Notes: a model not told the origin generated them from the letters alone. A stretch of DNA of 64,000 bases from Arenibacter sp041392165 (GCA_041392165.1 JAWKMN010000006.1:1-64000), one strand, 5' to 3'; positions 26,442-36,020 are shown, counted from the stretch's first letter. Made by a program: numbers and translations.

Positions 26442-27341
26442 ATGAACGGACTAATAGCCGCCACCTATGCACCAATGCATGCGGATTCCTCAATTAACTT
26501 GGGCGTAATCTCCGAATACGGCCAATTTTTAAAAAACAACAAGGTTAAAGGTGCCTTTGTAAACGGATCTACAGGAGATTTTGTTTCCTTAAGCACAAAA
26601 GAAAGGAAGGAAATCATCACTGAATGGTCCAACACCAAACCGAAGGATTTTTTCTTGGTAAACCACGTTGGACACAACAGCTTACTGGAAGCCAAAGACT
26701 TAGCGACCCATTCGGCAAATAAGGTGGATGCCATTGCCGCCTTGGCCCCATATTATTTTAGGCTAAGCGCATTGAAAAGTTTGCTGGAATACTGCAAGGA
26801 GATTGCGGCATGCGCTCCCGACACCCCTTTTTATTATTACCATATTCCGGTATTGACAGGTGCCAATTTTTTAATGCACGAATTTTTGGAAATGGCCTCA
26901 CAGGAAATATCCAACTTTGCAGGGATAAAGTTTACCAACAATAATTTAATAGACTATAAATATTGTAAGGATTTTAATGATGGTGCCTATAATATACTGT
27001 TCGGTTTCGATGAAATCTTGTTAGCGAGCCTTCCCATGGGAGCGGATGGTTGGGTAGGCAGTACCTATAACCATTTGGCGCCCTTGTATTTATCTATCAT
27101 AGAGGCATTTAAAAACAATGATCATACATTGGCCGCGGCCCTTCAGGAAAAATCTATGAAGTTCGTGGATATTCTCAATGCCAAAGGCGGATTTAACGGG
27201 GCGGCCAAATCCTTTATGAAGGTATTGGGCGTGGATTGTGGCCCTAGTAGATTTCCGCATGTAACCCTTACGGTCCAAGAACTTGAGCAGGCAGAAAAAG
27301 AACTGGCCCATCTGGGCATAATGGATCACGCAAACAAATGA
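26442..27341 (+). CDS. nanA: N-acetylneuraminate lyase (DHDPS/NAL superfamily)
   Basis: The 299-residue TIM-barrel aldolase has the carboxylate-binding motif GSTGD at residues 42-46, the catalytic Tyr in the FYYYHIPVLTG segment near 130-140 and the Schiff-base Lys at residue 163 in GIKFTNNN. YYYHIP and the GIKFT motif are characteristic of sialate lyases rather than dihydrodipicolinate synthases. It cleaves N-acetylneuraminate to N-acetylmannosamine and pyruvate in the cytoplasm. The next gene encodes an AGE-family epimerase and the following one a sialidase, which supports the assignment. The GSTGD form differs from the more common GSTGE; this is a minor variation. Confidence 0.9.
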   Translation: MNGLIAATYAPMHADSSINLGVISEYGQFLKNNKVKGAFVNGSTGDFVSLSTKERKEIITEWSNTKPKDFFLVNHVGHNSLLEAKDLATHSANKVDAIAALAPYYFRLSALKSLLEYCKEIAACAPDTPFYYYHIPVLTGANFLMHEFLEMASQEISNFAGIKFTNNNLIDYKYCKDFNDGAYNILFGFDEILLASLPMGADGWVGSTYNHLAPLYLSIIEAFKNNDHTLAAALQEKSMKFVDILNAKGGFNGAAKSFMKVLGVDCGPSRFPHVTLTVQELEQAEKELAHLGIMDHANK

Positions 27342-27422
27342 TCCCCAGGGAACACTGTGAACCGATAACATCCTTTTAACAAAATTGCTTGCCATAATGA
27401 CAAGAAACAAAAACAACAAGAA

Positions 27423-28595
27423 ATGAAGCCCCACAGTTCATTGTACAAAAACACCTTACTGAACAATGTGATACCCTTTTGGGAAAAACATTCGATCGAC
27501 AAAAAAAATGGAGGCTATTTCACCTGTTTGGACAGGGAAGGCAGGGTGTACGACACCGATAAATTTATGTGGCTGCAAGGGAGACAGGCCTGGATGTTCG
27601 CTACCTTGTACAACCGGGTGGAACCAAGAAAAAAATGGTTGGATATGGCCAAAAGTGGGGTCGATTTTATACGGGATAAGGGAATGGACGAACATGGCAA
27701 TGTGTATTTTTCCCTAACGGCCAACGGACAGCCTTTGGTACAGCCCTATAATATTTTTTCGGATTGCTTTGCGGCTATGGCCTTTGCCCAATATGGCATA
27801 GCGGCACAAGACCCGGAATACAAAGAACTGGCCAAAAAAACGTACCTAAACGTTCTAAAAAGGAAGGATGATCCCAAGGGCATATACGAAAAAGGAACCT
27901 CTGCCCGACCACTTAAAAGTTTTGCCCTGCCCATGATCCTGTCCAACTTGGTTTTGGAAATGGAAGACTTATTGGAACCTGCTGAAGTGGAGCAGACCAT
28001 AGATTTTTCGATCCATGAGGTTATGGAAGTCTTTTTGGATAAAAAATCGGGCTTGATCTATGAATTCGTTAAGCCCGATGGCAGTATCGAAGACAGTTTT
28101 AACGGCCGTTTATTAAATCCGGGCCATGGCATAGAGGCCATGTGGTTTATGATCGATATTGCCGTAAGAAGAAATGACCAAGACCTGATAAAAAAAGCTA
28201 CGGAGACCATCCTTAAAATTTTGGAATACAGTTGGGACAATGAATTTGGAGGAATACTCTATTTTATGGATGCCAAAGGGCATCCGCCCCAACAATTGGA
28301 ATGGGACCAAAAATTGTGGTGGGTACATTTGGAGACTTTGGTTGCCCTTGCCAAGGCCTATGAACAGACACAGAATCCTAAAATCTCCGCATGGTACACC
28401 AAAGTGCACGACTTTAGTTGGCAGCACTTTTCGGACCCGGAACATGGGGAATGGTTTGGATATTTAAATAGGGAAGGCAAAGTATTGTTAGACCTTAAAG
28501 GTGGCAAGTGGAAGGGATGTTTCCACGTGCCTAGAGCTATGCTCCAATGTTGGAAAACCTTTGAGAAAATAGAAAAAAATGGAGTAATAAAATAG
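27423..28595 (+). CDS. N-acylglucosamine 2-epimerase (AGE family)
   Basis: The 390-residue (alpha/alpha)6-barrel protein has AGE signatures: NGGYFTCLDREGRVYDTDKF near residue 29, MWLQGRQAWMFATLYN near 49, the GHGIEAMWFM segment near 230 and an EHGEWFGYLNREG segment near the C-terminus. AGE enzymes interconvert N-acetylmannosamine and N-acetylglucosamine. In Bacteroidota the lyase-plus-AGE route replaces the NanE/NanK route of enterobacteria. This agrees with the absence of a ManNAc kinase or NanE here. It lies 81 bp after nanA and 5 bp before the sialidase gene. Cellobiose 2-epimerase belongs to the same superfamily but does not fit the context. Confidence 0.9.
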   Translation: MKPHSSLYKNTLLNNVIPFWEKHSIDKKNGGYFTCLDREGRVYDTDKFMWLQGRQAWMFATLYNRVEPRKKWLDMAKSGVDFIRDKGMDEHGNVYFSLTANGQPLVQPYNIFSDCFAAMAFAQYGIAAQDPEYKELAKKTYLNVLKRKDDPKGIYEKGTSARPLKSFALPMILSNLVLEMEDLLEPAEVEQTIDFSIHEVMEVFLDKKSGLIYEFVKPDGSIEDSFNGRLLNPGHGIEAMWFMIDIAVRRNDQDLIKKATETILKILEYSWDNEFGGILYFMDAKGHPPQQLEWDQKLWWVHLETLVALAKAYEQTQNPKISAWYTKVHDFSWQHFSDPEHGEWFGYLNREGKVLLDLKGGKWKGCFHVPRAMLQCWKTFEKIEKNGVIK

Positions 28596-28600
28596 AAATT

Positions 28601-29749
28601 ATGGTAAATTTAAAAGACATGAAAAATACATTGATACTACTTTTGTTCGTCGCCTTCGGATGTAAGGCCCAACAGGAAAATTTCAAGATTGCCGATGGGG
28701 CAATACAGCATCAGGATCTGTTCAACACCACTATGAACCAGGATGTTTCCTGCTATCGTATCCCTGCCCTGACTACCGCCCCAAATGGCGACCTGATCGC
28801 GGCCATAGACGAACGGGTCCCTTCCTGTGGCGACCTAAAGTGGAGCAAGGACATTAATATTGTGATAAGGCGAAGTAGCGACAATGGCAAAACTTGGTCG
28901 GCAATAGAAAAAATTGTGGATTTCCCCCAGGGCAAATCGGCTTCCGATCCCTCTATGATTGTAGATGCCGTTACCAATGAAATTTTTCTATTTTACAATT
29001 ATATGGATCTGGATAACGAAAAGGACGTCTACTATTTGCATGTTGTAAAAAGTACGGATAATGGAAAGACCTGGAGTAAGCCGGAAGATATCACCCCTCA
29101 AATTGCAAAGCGGGAATGGCACAACGATTTTAAATTTATCACCTCGGGCCGGGGCATACAGACCCGATCCGGCACATTGCTCCACTGCATGGTGAACCTA
29201 AATAGCGGGCTACATGTTTTTGGCAGTAAGGACCACGGAAAATCCTGGTTTTTTATAGATACTCCAGTAAGTCCAGCGGACGAATCCAAAATAATAGAGT
29301 TGGCCAATGGGGATTGGATGATAAATGCCAGGGCCAATAAAGAAGGAAAACGCTATGTACATATTTCCAAGGACGAAGGAAAAAGCTGGGAAACCCGTCC
29401 CGAACCTGCCTTGATCGATCCGGGCTGTAACGCCAGTATTGTCCGCTATACTTCCATTGAGGATGGCTATAAGAAAAATAGGTTGTTGTTCTCCAATGCC
29501 AAAAGTGAAAAAGGACGTGTTAACATGACGGTCAGAATAAGTTATGACGAAGGCGAAACCTGGTCCGAAGGAAAAACAATTTATAAGGGGGAATCGGCCT
29601 ACTCATCCATGACCATTTTGGAAAACGGGGATATAGGTTTGTTTTTTGAACAGGACGACTATCAAAAAAATCCTTTCGTAAGCTTCTCCTTAAAATGGCT
29701 GACCGATGGAAAAGACAGGTACAAAAAGCCTAAGGCTAGGAAAAACTAA
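28601..29749 (+). CDS. exo-alpha-sialidase (GH33-type), lipoprotein
   Basis: The 382-residue protein has five Asp-box repeats (SSDNGKTW, STDNGKTW, SKDHGKSW, SKDEGKSW, SYDEGETW) spaced along a six-bladed propeller. It has the CYRIPALTTAPNGDLIA segment with the first catalytic-site Arg near residue 53 and candidate catalytic residues Asp116 (SDPSM), Glu in ADESKIIEL and Tyr in ESAYSSM. A lipobox (LLLFVAFGC) predicts export and lipid anchoring at Cys21. The better start may be the Met at residue 7 (28619), giving a normal signal peptide. It should release terminal sialic acids outside the cytoplasm. It is the last gene of the nanA-AGE-sialidase cluster and is followed by a strong terminator. Confidence 0.93.
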   Translation: MVNLKDMKNTLILLLFVAFGCKAQQENFKIADGAIQHQDLFNTTMNQDVSCYRIPALTTAPNGDLIAAIDERVPSCGDLKWSKDINIVIRRSSDNGKTWSAIEKIVDFPQGKSASDPSMIVDAVTNEIFLFYNYMDLDNEKDVYYLHVVKSTDNGKTWSKPEDITPQIAKREWHNDFKFITSGRGIQTRSGTLLHCMVNLNSGLHVFGSKDHGKSWFFIDTPVSPADESKIIELANGDWMINARANKEGKRYVHISKDEGKSWETRPEPALIDPGCNASIVRYTSIEDGYKKNRLLFSNAKSEKGRVNMTVRISYDEGETWSEGKTIYKGESAYSSMTILENGDIGLFFEQDDYQKNPFVSFSLKWLTDGKDRYKKPKARKN

Positions 29750-29771
29750 ACAATTATACCATGAAATTACA

Positions 29772-29815
29772 CCCCTTCCTTTGCTGGCAAACCGCCCTGC
29801 CAGCAAAGGAAGGGG
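29772..29815 (+). terminator. strong rho-independent terminator after the sialidase gene
   Basis: An 18-bp perfect stem (arms CCCCTTCCTTTGCTGGCA and its complement) closes an 8-base loop and is followed by TTTT. It begins 22 bp after the stop codon. Confidence 0.88.
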
Positions 29816-30646
29816 TTTTGGAACGGAATGGGATTCTTTGCCAAGGACTGGATAGTAAGTTGACAGTAGGCAAAAAGCAATATGCTGTAAGCTGTAAGTA
29901 GCTGATAGTAATTATTTGGCGGAAAACGGATTTCACAGGCCACTGTTTTTTACCGACCATAAACCGTCAAAGTTTATTGGAAGCTATTCCCGATAGCTTG
30001 CGGAAGCAGGCCTGCAAGCAAAGGCAAGGTTTTAACCTTTAACTAGTGTTAAATTAACCGTGAAACGACTTCTACGCCGCGCTGCCTTTTACATCTTTAT
30101 TAAGAGTATTGATAATATGAACTGGGCAACGGCAGTCACTTGGACAGAGTCCCTTTTCGGGACGACCAGAAATCACATATACTGGCCGGGAACTAAATGT
30201 ACAATTCAACCCATGGTTCATTTAATTACGGGCTATTTATGAACCTTCGGTTTAGCTTCGCTGAATCTTCGATCTATTACTGAAACCTTTAACTGTCCCT
30301 ACCGGTATCGTACATGTTAGGTACCTCAAAATCATTTTTTTGAAATAATGTCATTTTGTCCGCTGGAAAAATATTTTTTTTTGGGTCTCAAAGTGACGAT
30401 CCATTGTCTGGCCGAAGATCCCGATAGCTATCTGAAGAGACCCAAATTCCATGACAAAAAATCCTTAACATAACACAGGATAATAAACATTCCAAGAAAA
30501 AAGTTAAATCCGGTGCTTTTCCTATAATTTTATAGTCCCCCAATAAATTGCCCCATTGGAAAATAATGGATATATTTATGATGAACCACCTCTTATAGGA
30601 TTGCTGTTCACCTATACCGATTTATTATAAGTTAACAAACCCGCCT
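29816..30646. other. long intergenic region between the sialidase and dioxygenase genes
   Basis: About 830 bp without a supported gene. It contains a degenerate dispersed repeat at about 29860-29940 resembling 19880-19940. It also contains fragments of the CCCGATAGCTATC-type repeat near 29985 and 30420, and a long-looped inverted repeat (TTTGGGTCTC at 30380, GAGACCCAAA at 30437). A 60-codon ORF at 30060 shows no protein-like features. Confidence 0.5.
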
Positions 30647-31522
30647 ATGGCCGTAGTAAAGGATCTAGCCGATTTTGACCGTCCCATTTCCGATATGTTC
30701 CAACTGCCAAAAACTGCCCAGGATTGGGAACAGTATAAGTTAACGGGAGAACAGCTGGCACACTTTCATGAATTTGGCCATTTATCGGGAATAAAACTAT
30801 TGGAGGAATGGCAGGTGGATATATTAAACGGGGAATTGGCGGAAATAATGGTCCCTGAACATCCTGCCAATCATTTGTTCTATGAATTTCACAGTAACGA
30901 ATCCCAAGATCCCAATTCGGTCTTGTTCCATTCCCTAGGCCATTGGCGCATTGCCCCCGGCTTTCATGATGTACTGTGGAATCCTGCCTTTGTTATGGCG
31001 GCACACCAGTTATTGGACATGAAACCCGTTAGATTTTGGCATGACCAATTATTTTGTAAACCTGCAAAACATGGGGGTGTAGTAGCTTGGCACCAAGATT
31101 ACTCCTATTGGACCAGGACCATAGCCATGCAGCACCTTACCTGCTGGACAGGATTGGATGATGCCCATATAGAAAATGGCTGTCTTCATTATATCCCCAA
31201 AAGCCATAAGTGGGGCCTTTTGGATGCCCCGTCCCTAGCGGGCGATATGGATGGCCTAATGAAATATCTGAACGAGGGTCAAAAAAAAGAGTTTAAGCCC
31301 ATCCCTATTGAGTTAAAAAAGGGGTTCGCAACCTTTCACCATCCATTAATGGTGCATGGTTCTTATGAGAATAAGTCGGATAGAAGCAGAAGGGCTTTTG
31401 TCCTTAATGTATTTGCAGATGGCACCATAAGCAATACGGACGAAGAACTTTTGTCCGGGGTTCCCAAGGTGGCAAAAGGCAATAAGATGGAGGGAAAATT
31501 TTTCCCTTTACTCTATCCCTGA
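30647..31522 (+). CDS. phytanoyl-CoA dioxygenase (PhyH) family protein
   Basis: The 291-residue protein has the Fe(II)/2-oxoglutarate PhyH fold. The iron ligands are the HQD motif at residues 149-151 (VVAWHQDYSYW) and a distal His near 237 (HHPLMVHGSYENKS), with a 2-oxoglutarate-binding Arg near 249. Supporting segments are WHDQLFCKPA and ENGCLHYIPKSHKWG. Such enzymes hydroxylate or demethylate small molecules. The substrate is not evident. It stands between the sialidase operon and the GntR regulator, so action on a modified sialic acid or related sugar is a reasonable guess. It is preceded by more than 800 bp of non-coding DNA and no clear operator. Confidence 0.87.
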   Translation: MAVVKDLADFDRPISDMFQLPKTAQDWEQYKLTGEQLAHFHEFGHLSGIKLLEEWQVDILNGELAEIMVPEHPANHLFYEFHSNESQDPNSVLFHSLGHWRIAPGFHDVLWNPAFVMAAHQLLDMKPVRFWHDQLFCKPAKHGGVVAWHQDYSYWTRTIAMQHLTCWTGLDDAHIENGCLHYIPKSHKWGLLDAPSLAGDMDGLMKYLNEGQKKEFKPIPIELKKGFATFHHPLMVHGSYENKSDRSRRAFVLNVFADGTISNTDEELLSGVPKVAKGNKMEGKFFPLLYP

Positions 31523-31545
31523 TATCCCCAAATATAGGACTTGTT

Positions 31546-32271
31546 CTATTTCTTACCGTTTTTTAAAGCATGGTCAAAATGGGGTTCCAAATGTCGGCGC
31601 ATGGCACTTCTATAGGTATCGGGGGTACCTACCCTTAGGTTGTCCATTAACATTCTATGCGTAACGAATTGTCCGGAAGAATATTGATAATCCGTTTTGT
31701 TTTTCTTGGCCTCTTCCAAATACACATACTCAAAAACAGGCAATAAAAGACTTTGAAACCTTTGTACAGTGGCATTGTTGGACATTTGATAGAGCTTTCC
31801 ATGAAATGCGATTTCCCGATCCAATGAAAAGCGATCCTTTTCATAACTTGTCTCCTCTTCCAAAGCCACGATCCGCTCCAATTCATCCATGTCCTTTTGT
31901 GTTTTGTGTTCAAAGAGAAAATCTGCAATCCCCATTTCCATAATAAGTCGGAGTTCAAATAAATTCCTTAATGTATCGTCCCCCAGTAAAGTGGGATCAA
32001 GGATACGTTCAAAATTAGTAATGATATCGGGACGGGTCAAAACCATACCCCTATGCTTTTTGGAATCAACGATTCCAAGTGTCCTTAAACGCAGCAAAGC
32101 TTCCCGAACCACTGTTCTACTGACTCCAAAAGCCTCAGAAAATTCCAGTTCCTTGGGAATGGCATCCCCTGGTTTTAAATTGTTTTCCTTAAAAAACTTT
32201 AAAATCCTAATTTCGGCCTTATCTACCAAAGACAGATTATCCAAGGGTTCAATTTTCTTTAATGTACTCAT
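31546..32271 (-). CDS. GntR-family transcriptional regulator, FCD (FadR) subfamily
   Basis: The 241-residue protein has an N-terminal winged helix at about residues 20-80 (LKPGDAIPKELEFSEAFGVS, then RTVVREALLRLRTLGIV) and a C-terminal all-helical FCD domain at about 95-230. The FCD metal-binding histidines are visible in EIAFHGKLYQMS, VTHRMLMDNL and MRRHLEPHFDHAL. NanR and many sugar-acid regulators belong to this subfamily. It is convergent with the dioxygenase gene and divergent from the creatininase-family gene. A palindrome at 32388-32402 in the divergent gap and related sites near 21100 and 33325 are its likely operators, giving autoregulation plus control of the locus. Confidence 0.92.
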   Translation of the reverse strand: MSTLKKIEPLDNLSLVDKAEIRILKFFKENNLKPGDAIPKELEFSEAFGVSRTVVREALLRLRTLGIVDSKKHRGMVLTRPDIITNFERILDPTLLGDDTLRNLFELRLIMEMGIADFLFEHKTQKDMDELERIVALEEETSYEKDRFSLDREIAFHGKLYQMSNNATVQRFQSLLLPVFEYVYLEEAKKNKTDYQYSSGQFVTHRMLMDNLRVGTPDTYRSAMRRHLEPHFDHALKNGKK

Positions 32272-32387
32272 TTTTAACGAACTTTAGCATTATGATATTA
32301 CCCTTGTATATTTAAAGGCGGAAGATTAAATTTTGCGTAATTTATAACAAAATTACAATTATTTTACCTTAATCTTTATAAATTGTT

Positions 32388-32402
32388 TTATGTATTACAT
32401 AT
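32388..32402. promoter_or_regulatory. predicted GntR operator in the gntR/creatininase divergent gap
   Basis: The sequence TTATGTATTACATAT matches TTATGT-N3-ACATAA at 11 of 12 arm positions. It sits 88 bp before the creatininase-family start and 117 bp before the gntR start, so it could control both directions. Confidence 0.65.
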
Positions 32403-32489
32403 TATTTTACAGTGAATTTATACTATATTGACCTGCATTAATACATTCTGTTAACCCTCGAAATAAGATTCAACAATAAAAATAAAAAA

Positions 32490-33266
32490 GTGATGAAGAA
32501 TAGCCCAAGACCCTATGTACTGGCAGAAACCAATTGGAAAACCGTTAGGGATCAAAATTACACCGTTGCCATATTGCCCTGGGGTGCCACGGAGGCGCAC
32601 AACTACCATTTACCATATGGAACCGATAATATCCTTGCCGAAAATGCGGCCATCCAAGCTGCTAAAATGGCTTGGGACAAAAAGGCAAGGGTAATTGTCC
32701 TGCCCAATATCCCTTTTGGGGTCAATACCGGACAAATGGATGTTGACCTGTGCCTAAATATGAATCCAAGCACACAAATGGCCGTACTAAAAGATTTGGT
32801 ACAGGTCCTGGAAGCCAATAAAATTCGAAAATTGGTTATTGTAAACGGACATGGAGGCAACAATTTTAAACAGATTATCAGGGAACTGAGCATACTATAC
32901 CCTTCGGTCTTTGTTTGCTCACTAAATTGGTGGGAAGCCGCCAAGCCCTCCGATCATTTTAAAAAACCGGGCGATCATGCCGGGGAATTGGAAACAGCCG
33001 TTGCAATGCATTTAACCCCAAATTTGGTATTGCCCTTGGACGAAGCAGGAGATGGAAACGCCAAAACATTCAAAATAAAAGGGCTGAAAGAAGGATGGGT
33101 TACCGCGCAACGCAAATGGACCGCCGTGACCGAAGATACAGGAGTGGGAAATCCAAAAATGGCCGATCCGGAAAACGGAGCGAGGTTTTTTATGGCTGTG
33201 ACGGACAGTATCTCCACATTTTTAAAGGAACTCCATGAAGTTGACATAGACAATATGTATGAATAA
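32490..33266 (+). CDS. creatininase-family amidohydrolase
   Basis: The 258-residue protein has the creatininase fold signatures. These are LPWGATEAHNYHLPYGTDN at residues 29-47 (metal ligands Glu35, His and Asp), VNGHGGNNFKQI near 118 and DHAGELETAVAMH near 160. Members hydrolyse C-N bonds in creatinine, formylated intermediates and related amides, using two metal ions. The molecule acted on here is unknown. Its placement between two predicted GntR operators in a sialic-acid locus suggests an N-acyl or lactam substrate related to that pathway. It is separated by 122 bp from the mutarotase-symporter gene, which has its own operator. Confidence 0.86.
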   Translation: MMKNSPRPYVLAETNWKTVRDQNYTVAILPWGATEAHNYHLPYGTDNILAENAAIQAAKMAWDKKARVIVLPNIPFGVNTGQMDVDLCLNMNPSTQMAVLKDLVQVLEANKIRKLVIVNGHGGNNFKQIIRELSILYPSVFVCSLNWWEAAKPSDHFKKPGDHAGELETAVAMHLTPNLVLPLDEAGDGNAKTFKIKGLKEGWVTAQRKWTAVTEDTGVGNPKMADPENGARFFMAVTDSISTFLKELHEVDIDNMYE

Positions 33267-33324
33267 ACATATTCTCTTGTTTCCTTATTCAGGAAAGATG
33301 AAGTAATAATTTATCAACATTTAT

Positions 33325-33339
33325 TTATGTTATACATAA
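33325..33339. promoter_or_regulatory. predicted GntR operator upstream of the mutarotase-symporter gene
   Basis: The sequence TTATGTTATACATAA is a palindrome with arms TTATGT and ACATAA, and is the reverse complement of the core at 21101-21115. It is 49 bp before the start codon of the mutarotase-symporter gene. Confidence 0.72.
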
Positions 33340-33388
33340 TACATTATTTTTATGTATATTGCCGAACAAGTTAAATTTACTTTAAGGG

Positions 33389-36005
33389 ATGTTTCGTAAA
33401 ATTTTTACTATAGCAATAGCGCTTCTCGGCACATTATGGATCTTTGGTCAGGAAAGCCCAAAATTCTCTGTTCGGAATTTAGCAAGTCTCCCGGCCCAAT
33501 CCGGCCAAGAACGGGCATTGGGCTATGCGGGCATGATGGGGGGAACACACCAAGGGGTCATCATAGCCGCGGGAGGGGCCAACTTTCCCGATGCCCATCC
33601 ATGGGAAGGAGGGAAAAAAAAGTGGAGCAATGCTATTTATATCCTCAAAGACAGTATATGGCAATTATCCGGTACTACCCTACCTTTTCCTTTGGCCTAT
33701 GGCGCATCCCTAAACCTGCCCCAGGGAATTCTCTGTGTTGGTGGCAACAATAGGGAGAAAAGCAGTGATGCCGTTTTTCTTTTAGCATATAACAAAAATA
33801 ACTCGGACATTGGCATAGTGGACTACCCATCCCTGCCAGAACCTTTGTCCTACACTGCAGCCGTATCCAACGGGGATTATATTTATGTTATTGGGGGTAT
33901 AAATAATGGCAAAAGTACCAACGCCTTCTACCGCCTTAACACAAAGACCAAAACTTCCTGGGAACGACTCCCCGATTTTCCGGGGGCGCCCAGAGCCCTG
34001 CACACCGCGGTAGTTCAGGAAGCATCCGAAGCTAAAAAAGATATTTGTCATTGGCGGAAGGAATGAAGTAAAAGGTAAACTTTCAGAAGTAAACAGTAAC
34101 TATTTGTCCTATAATCTAAAAACCCAGAGTTGGGAAGAAGAAGGTGAAGTGCTTATAGACGCTAAACCCGTGGTACTGATGGGCGCTTCGGCAGAAGCGA
34201 TGGGGTCTATGCACATATTGGTATACGGGGGTTCGGACGAAATGCTCTTCAATCAACTGGAAAATTATGGCCAACAAATTTCCAATGTGAAGAACGATTC
34301 CATACAACAGCAGTTAATTCTGGAAAGAAATAGAATATTAAACGAACATCCAGGTTTTAGTAAAAACATACTGGCCTACAATACCATTACCAAGAAGTGG
34401 TTCAGGTATGCCAGTCTGGACACTAAAATCCCTGTTACGGCATTATCATTCCGTGATAAGGACGAATTTGTAATCGTTTCCGGAGAAATATCCCCGGGAA
34501 TACGTACCCCAAAGATCCAAGCCTTTCAAATTTCGGATGCCACACATCCTTTTGGGCTATTAAATTATGGGATTTTAGCAGCCTATTTATGCATTTCCTT
34601 ACTCATAGGCCTATATTTTTCAAGAAAACAGCGTTCCACAGAAGACTACTTTACCGGGGGTGGGCGTATCCCCTGGTGGGCTTCAGGCCTTAGTGTTTTT
34701 GGTACTTTGTTGAGTGCCATAACCTTTATGGCCATTCCGGCCAAAGCCTTTATTACGGATTGGTCGTATTTCATGCTCAATATGACCGCCATTTTGATCA
34801 CCCCTGTTATAGCCTATATTTTTATTCCATATTTTGCCAAACTCCGAATATCCACAGCATACGAATTTCTGGAAAATAGGTTCAACTACACCGCCAGGGC
34901 ATTGGGCAGCCTGTCCTTTATTTTGTTCCAATTGGGAAGAATAGGAATAGTGCTTTTACTGCCCTCATTGGCAGTATCTATAGTTACGGGAATACCGGTT
35001 GAGGCCTGTATATTAATAATGGGTATCCTGTGCATCATATATACCGCCTTTGGTGGCATAGAAGCCGTTATCTGGACCGATGTAATGCAGGTTTTGGTAT
35101 TAATGGGCGGAAGCATCCTGGCCATTATATGGATCATGTTGCACACAGAGACCAACTTCGGTGAAATGTTGGATTATGCCTCGGATAGAAATAAGTTCAA
35201 CCTAATGAACATGGAATTCAATTTTACGGATTCCACTTTCTGGGTAGTATTTATTGGCGGATTGGCTTCGGCCATGGTAACCCAAGGTACGGATCAAACC
35301 ATTGTTCAGCGTTATTTAACAAGCAGGAATGTCAAGGACTCGCAGAAAACGGTTTACACCAACGCCATTATGACCCTTCCGGCCACCATTATATTCTTTG
35401 GCATAGGCACCCTGTTATTTCTATTTTATTCGGAGATGCCAGATCGCCTGTCCCCTTCCATTTCCAATAACGATTCCATTTTTCCATGGTATATTGTTAA
35501 AGAACTTCCCTTAGGCGTTTCCGGACTTCTCGTGGCAGGTATATTTTCAGCCGCGATGTCCAGTATCAGCAGTAGCCTAAACTCGGTTTCCACTGCCTTC
35601 TGCAGTGACTTCTACAAGCATTTTAATCCCAAAGTGGCCGATTTACGCCTACTGCACATTGCCAGGGCAACAACCATTATTATTGGTATATTGGGTGTAA
35701 TATTCGCACTATGGATGGCGAGTTCCAACATAAAATCCCTTTGGGACGAATTCTACCGATATTTGGGATTGTTTACGGGAGGCCTGGGCGGTATGTTCCT
35801 TCTGGGTATGTTGACAAAAAAAGCCAATGCCAAAGGTACCCTGATCGGATTTGCCATAAGTGGGGGGTTAATCTACTATATAAGCAACCAAACTTCCATA
35901 AACTTTTTAATGTACGCCTTTTTTGGATTGGTTTCCTGTTTTGTTTTCGGGTATTTGTTCAGCGTATTGTTGAAGGACAAAACACCTAAGGACATCCATA
36001 ACTAA
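33389..36005 (+). pseudogene. kelch-type sialic-acid mutarotase fused to an SSS sodium symporter, single-base frameshift
   Basis: The gene encodes an N-terminal kelch beta-propeller with a signal peptide (IFTIAIALLGTLWIFG) and repeats such as YIYVIGGINNGKSTNAFYRL and HILVYGGSDE. This resembles the cyclically permuted NanM/YjhT mutarotase family. It is joined to a C-terminal SSS transporter beginning near 34540, with STEDYFTGGGRIPWWASGLS, ISTAYEFLENRF, AFGGIEAVIWTDVMQVLVL and AAMSSISSSLNSVSTAFCSD. The first frame runs to a stop at 34066. The propeller continues in another frame (KIFVIGGRNE) into the ORF starting at 34104. The shift lies at an A6 run at 34034-34039; five As would give one 871-residue protein. 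Such fusions of mutarotase and symporter occur in Bacteroidota. The protein would anomerise sialic acid in the periplasm and pass it to the transporter. The break may be an assembly error. Confidence 0.83.
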
Positions 36006-36020
36006 TGTCGCAACCAACTC

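Noticed and set aside
27423..28595. Cellobiose 2-epimerase assignment for the AGE-family gene
   Set aside because: The superfamily fits, but the position between sialate lyase and sialidase genes favours N-acylglucosamine 2-epimerase.
30060..30242. 60-codon ORF in the gap before the dioxygenase gene
   Set aside because: No start signal, no family and no protein-like pattern; it lies among degenerate repeats.
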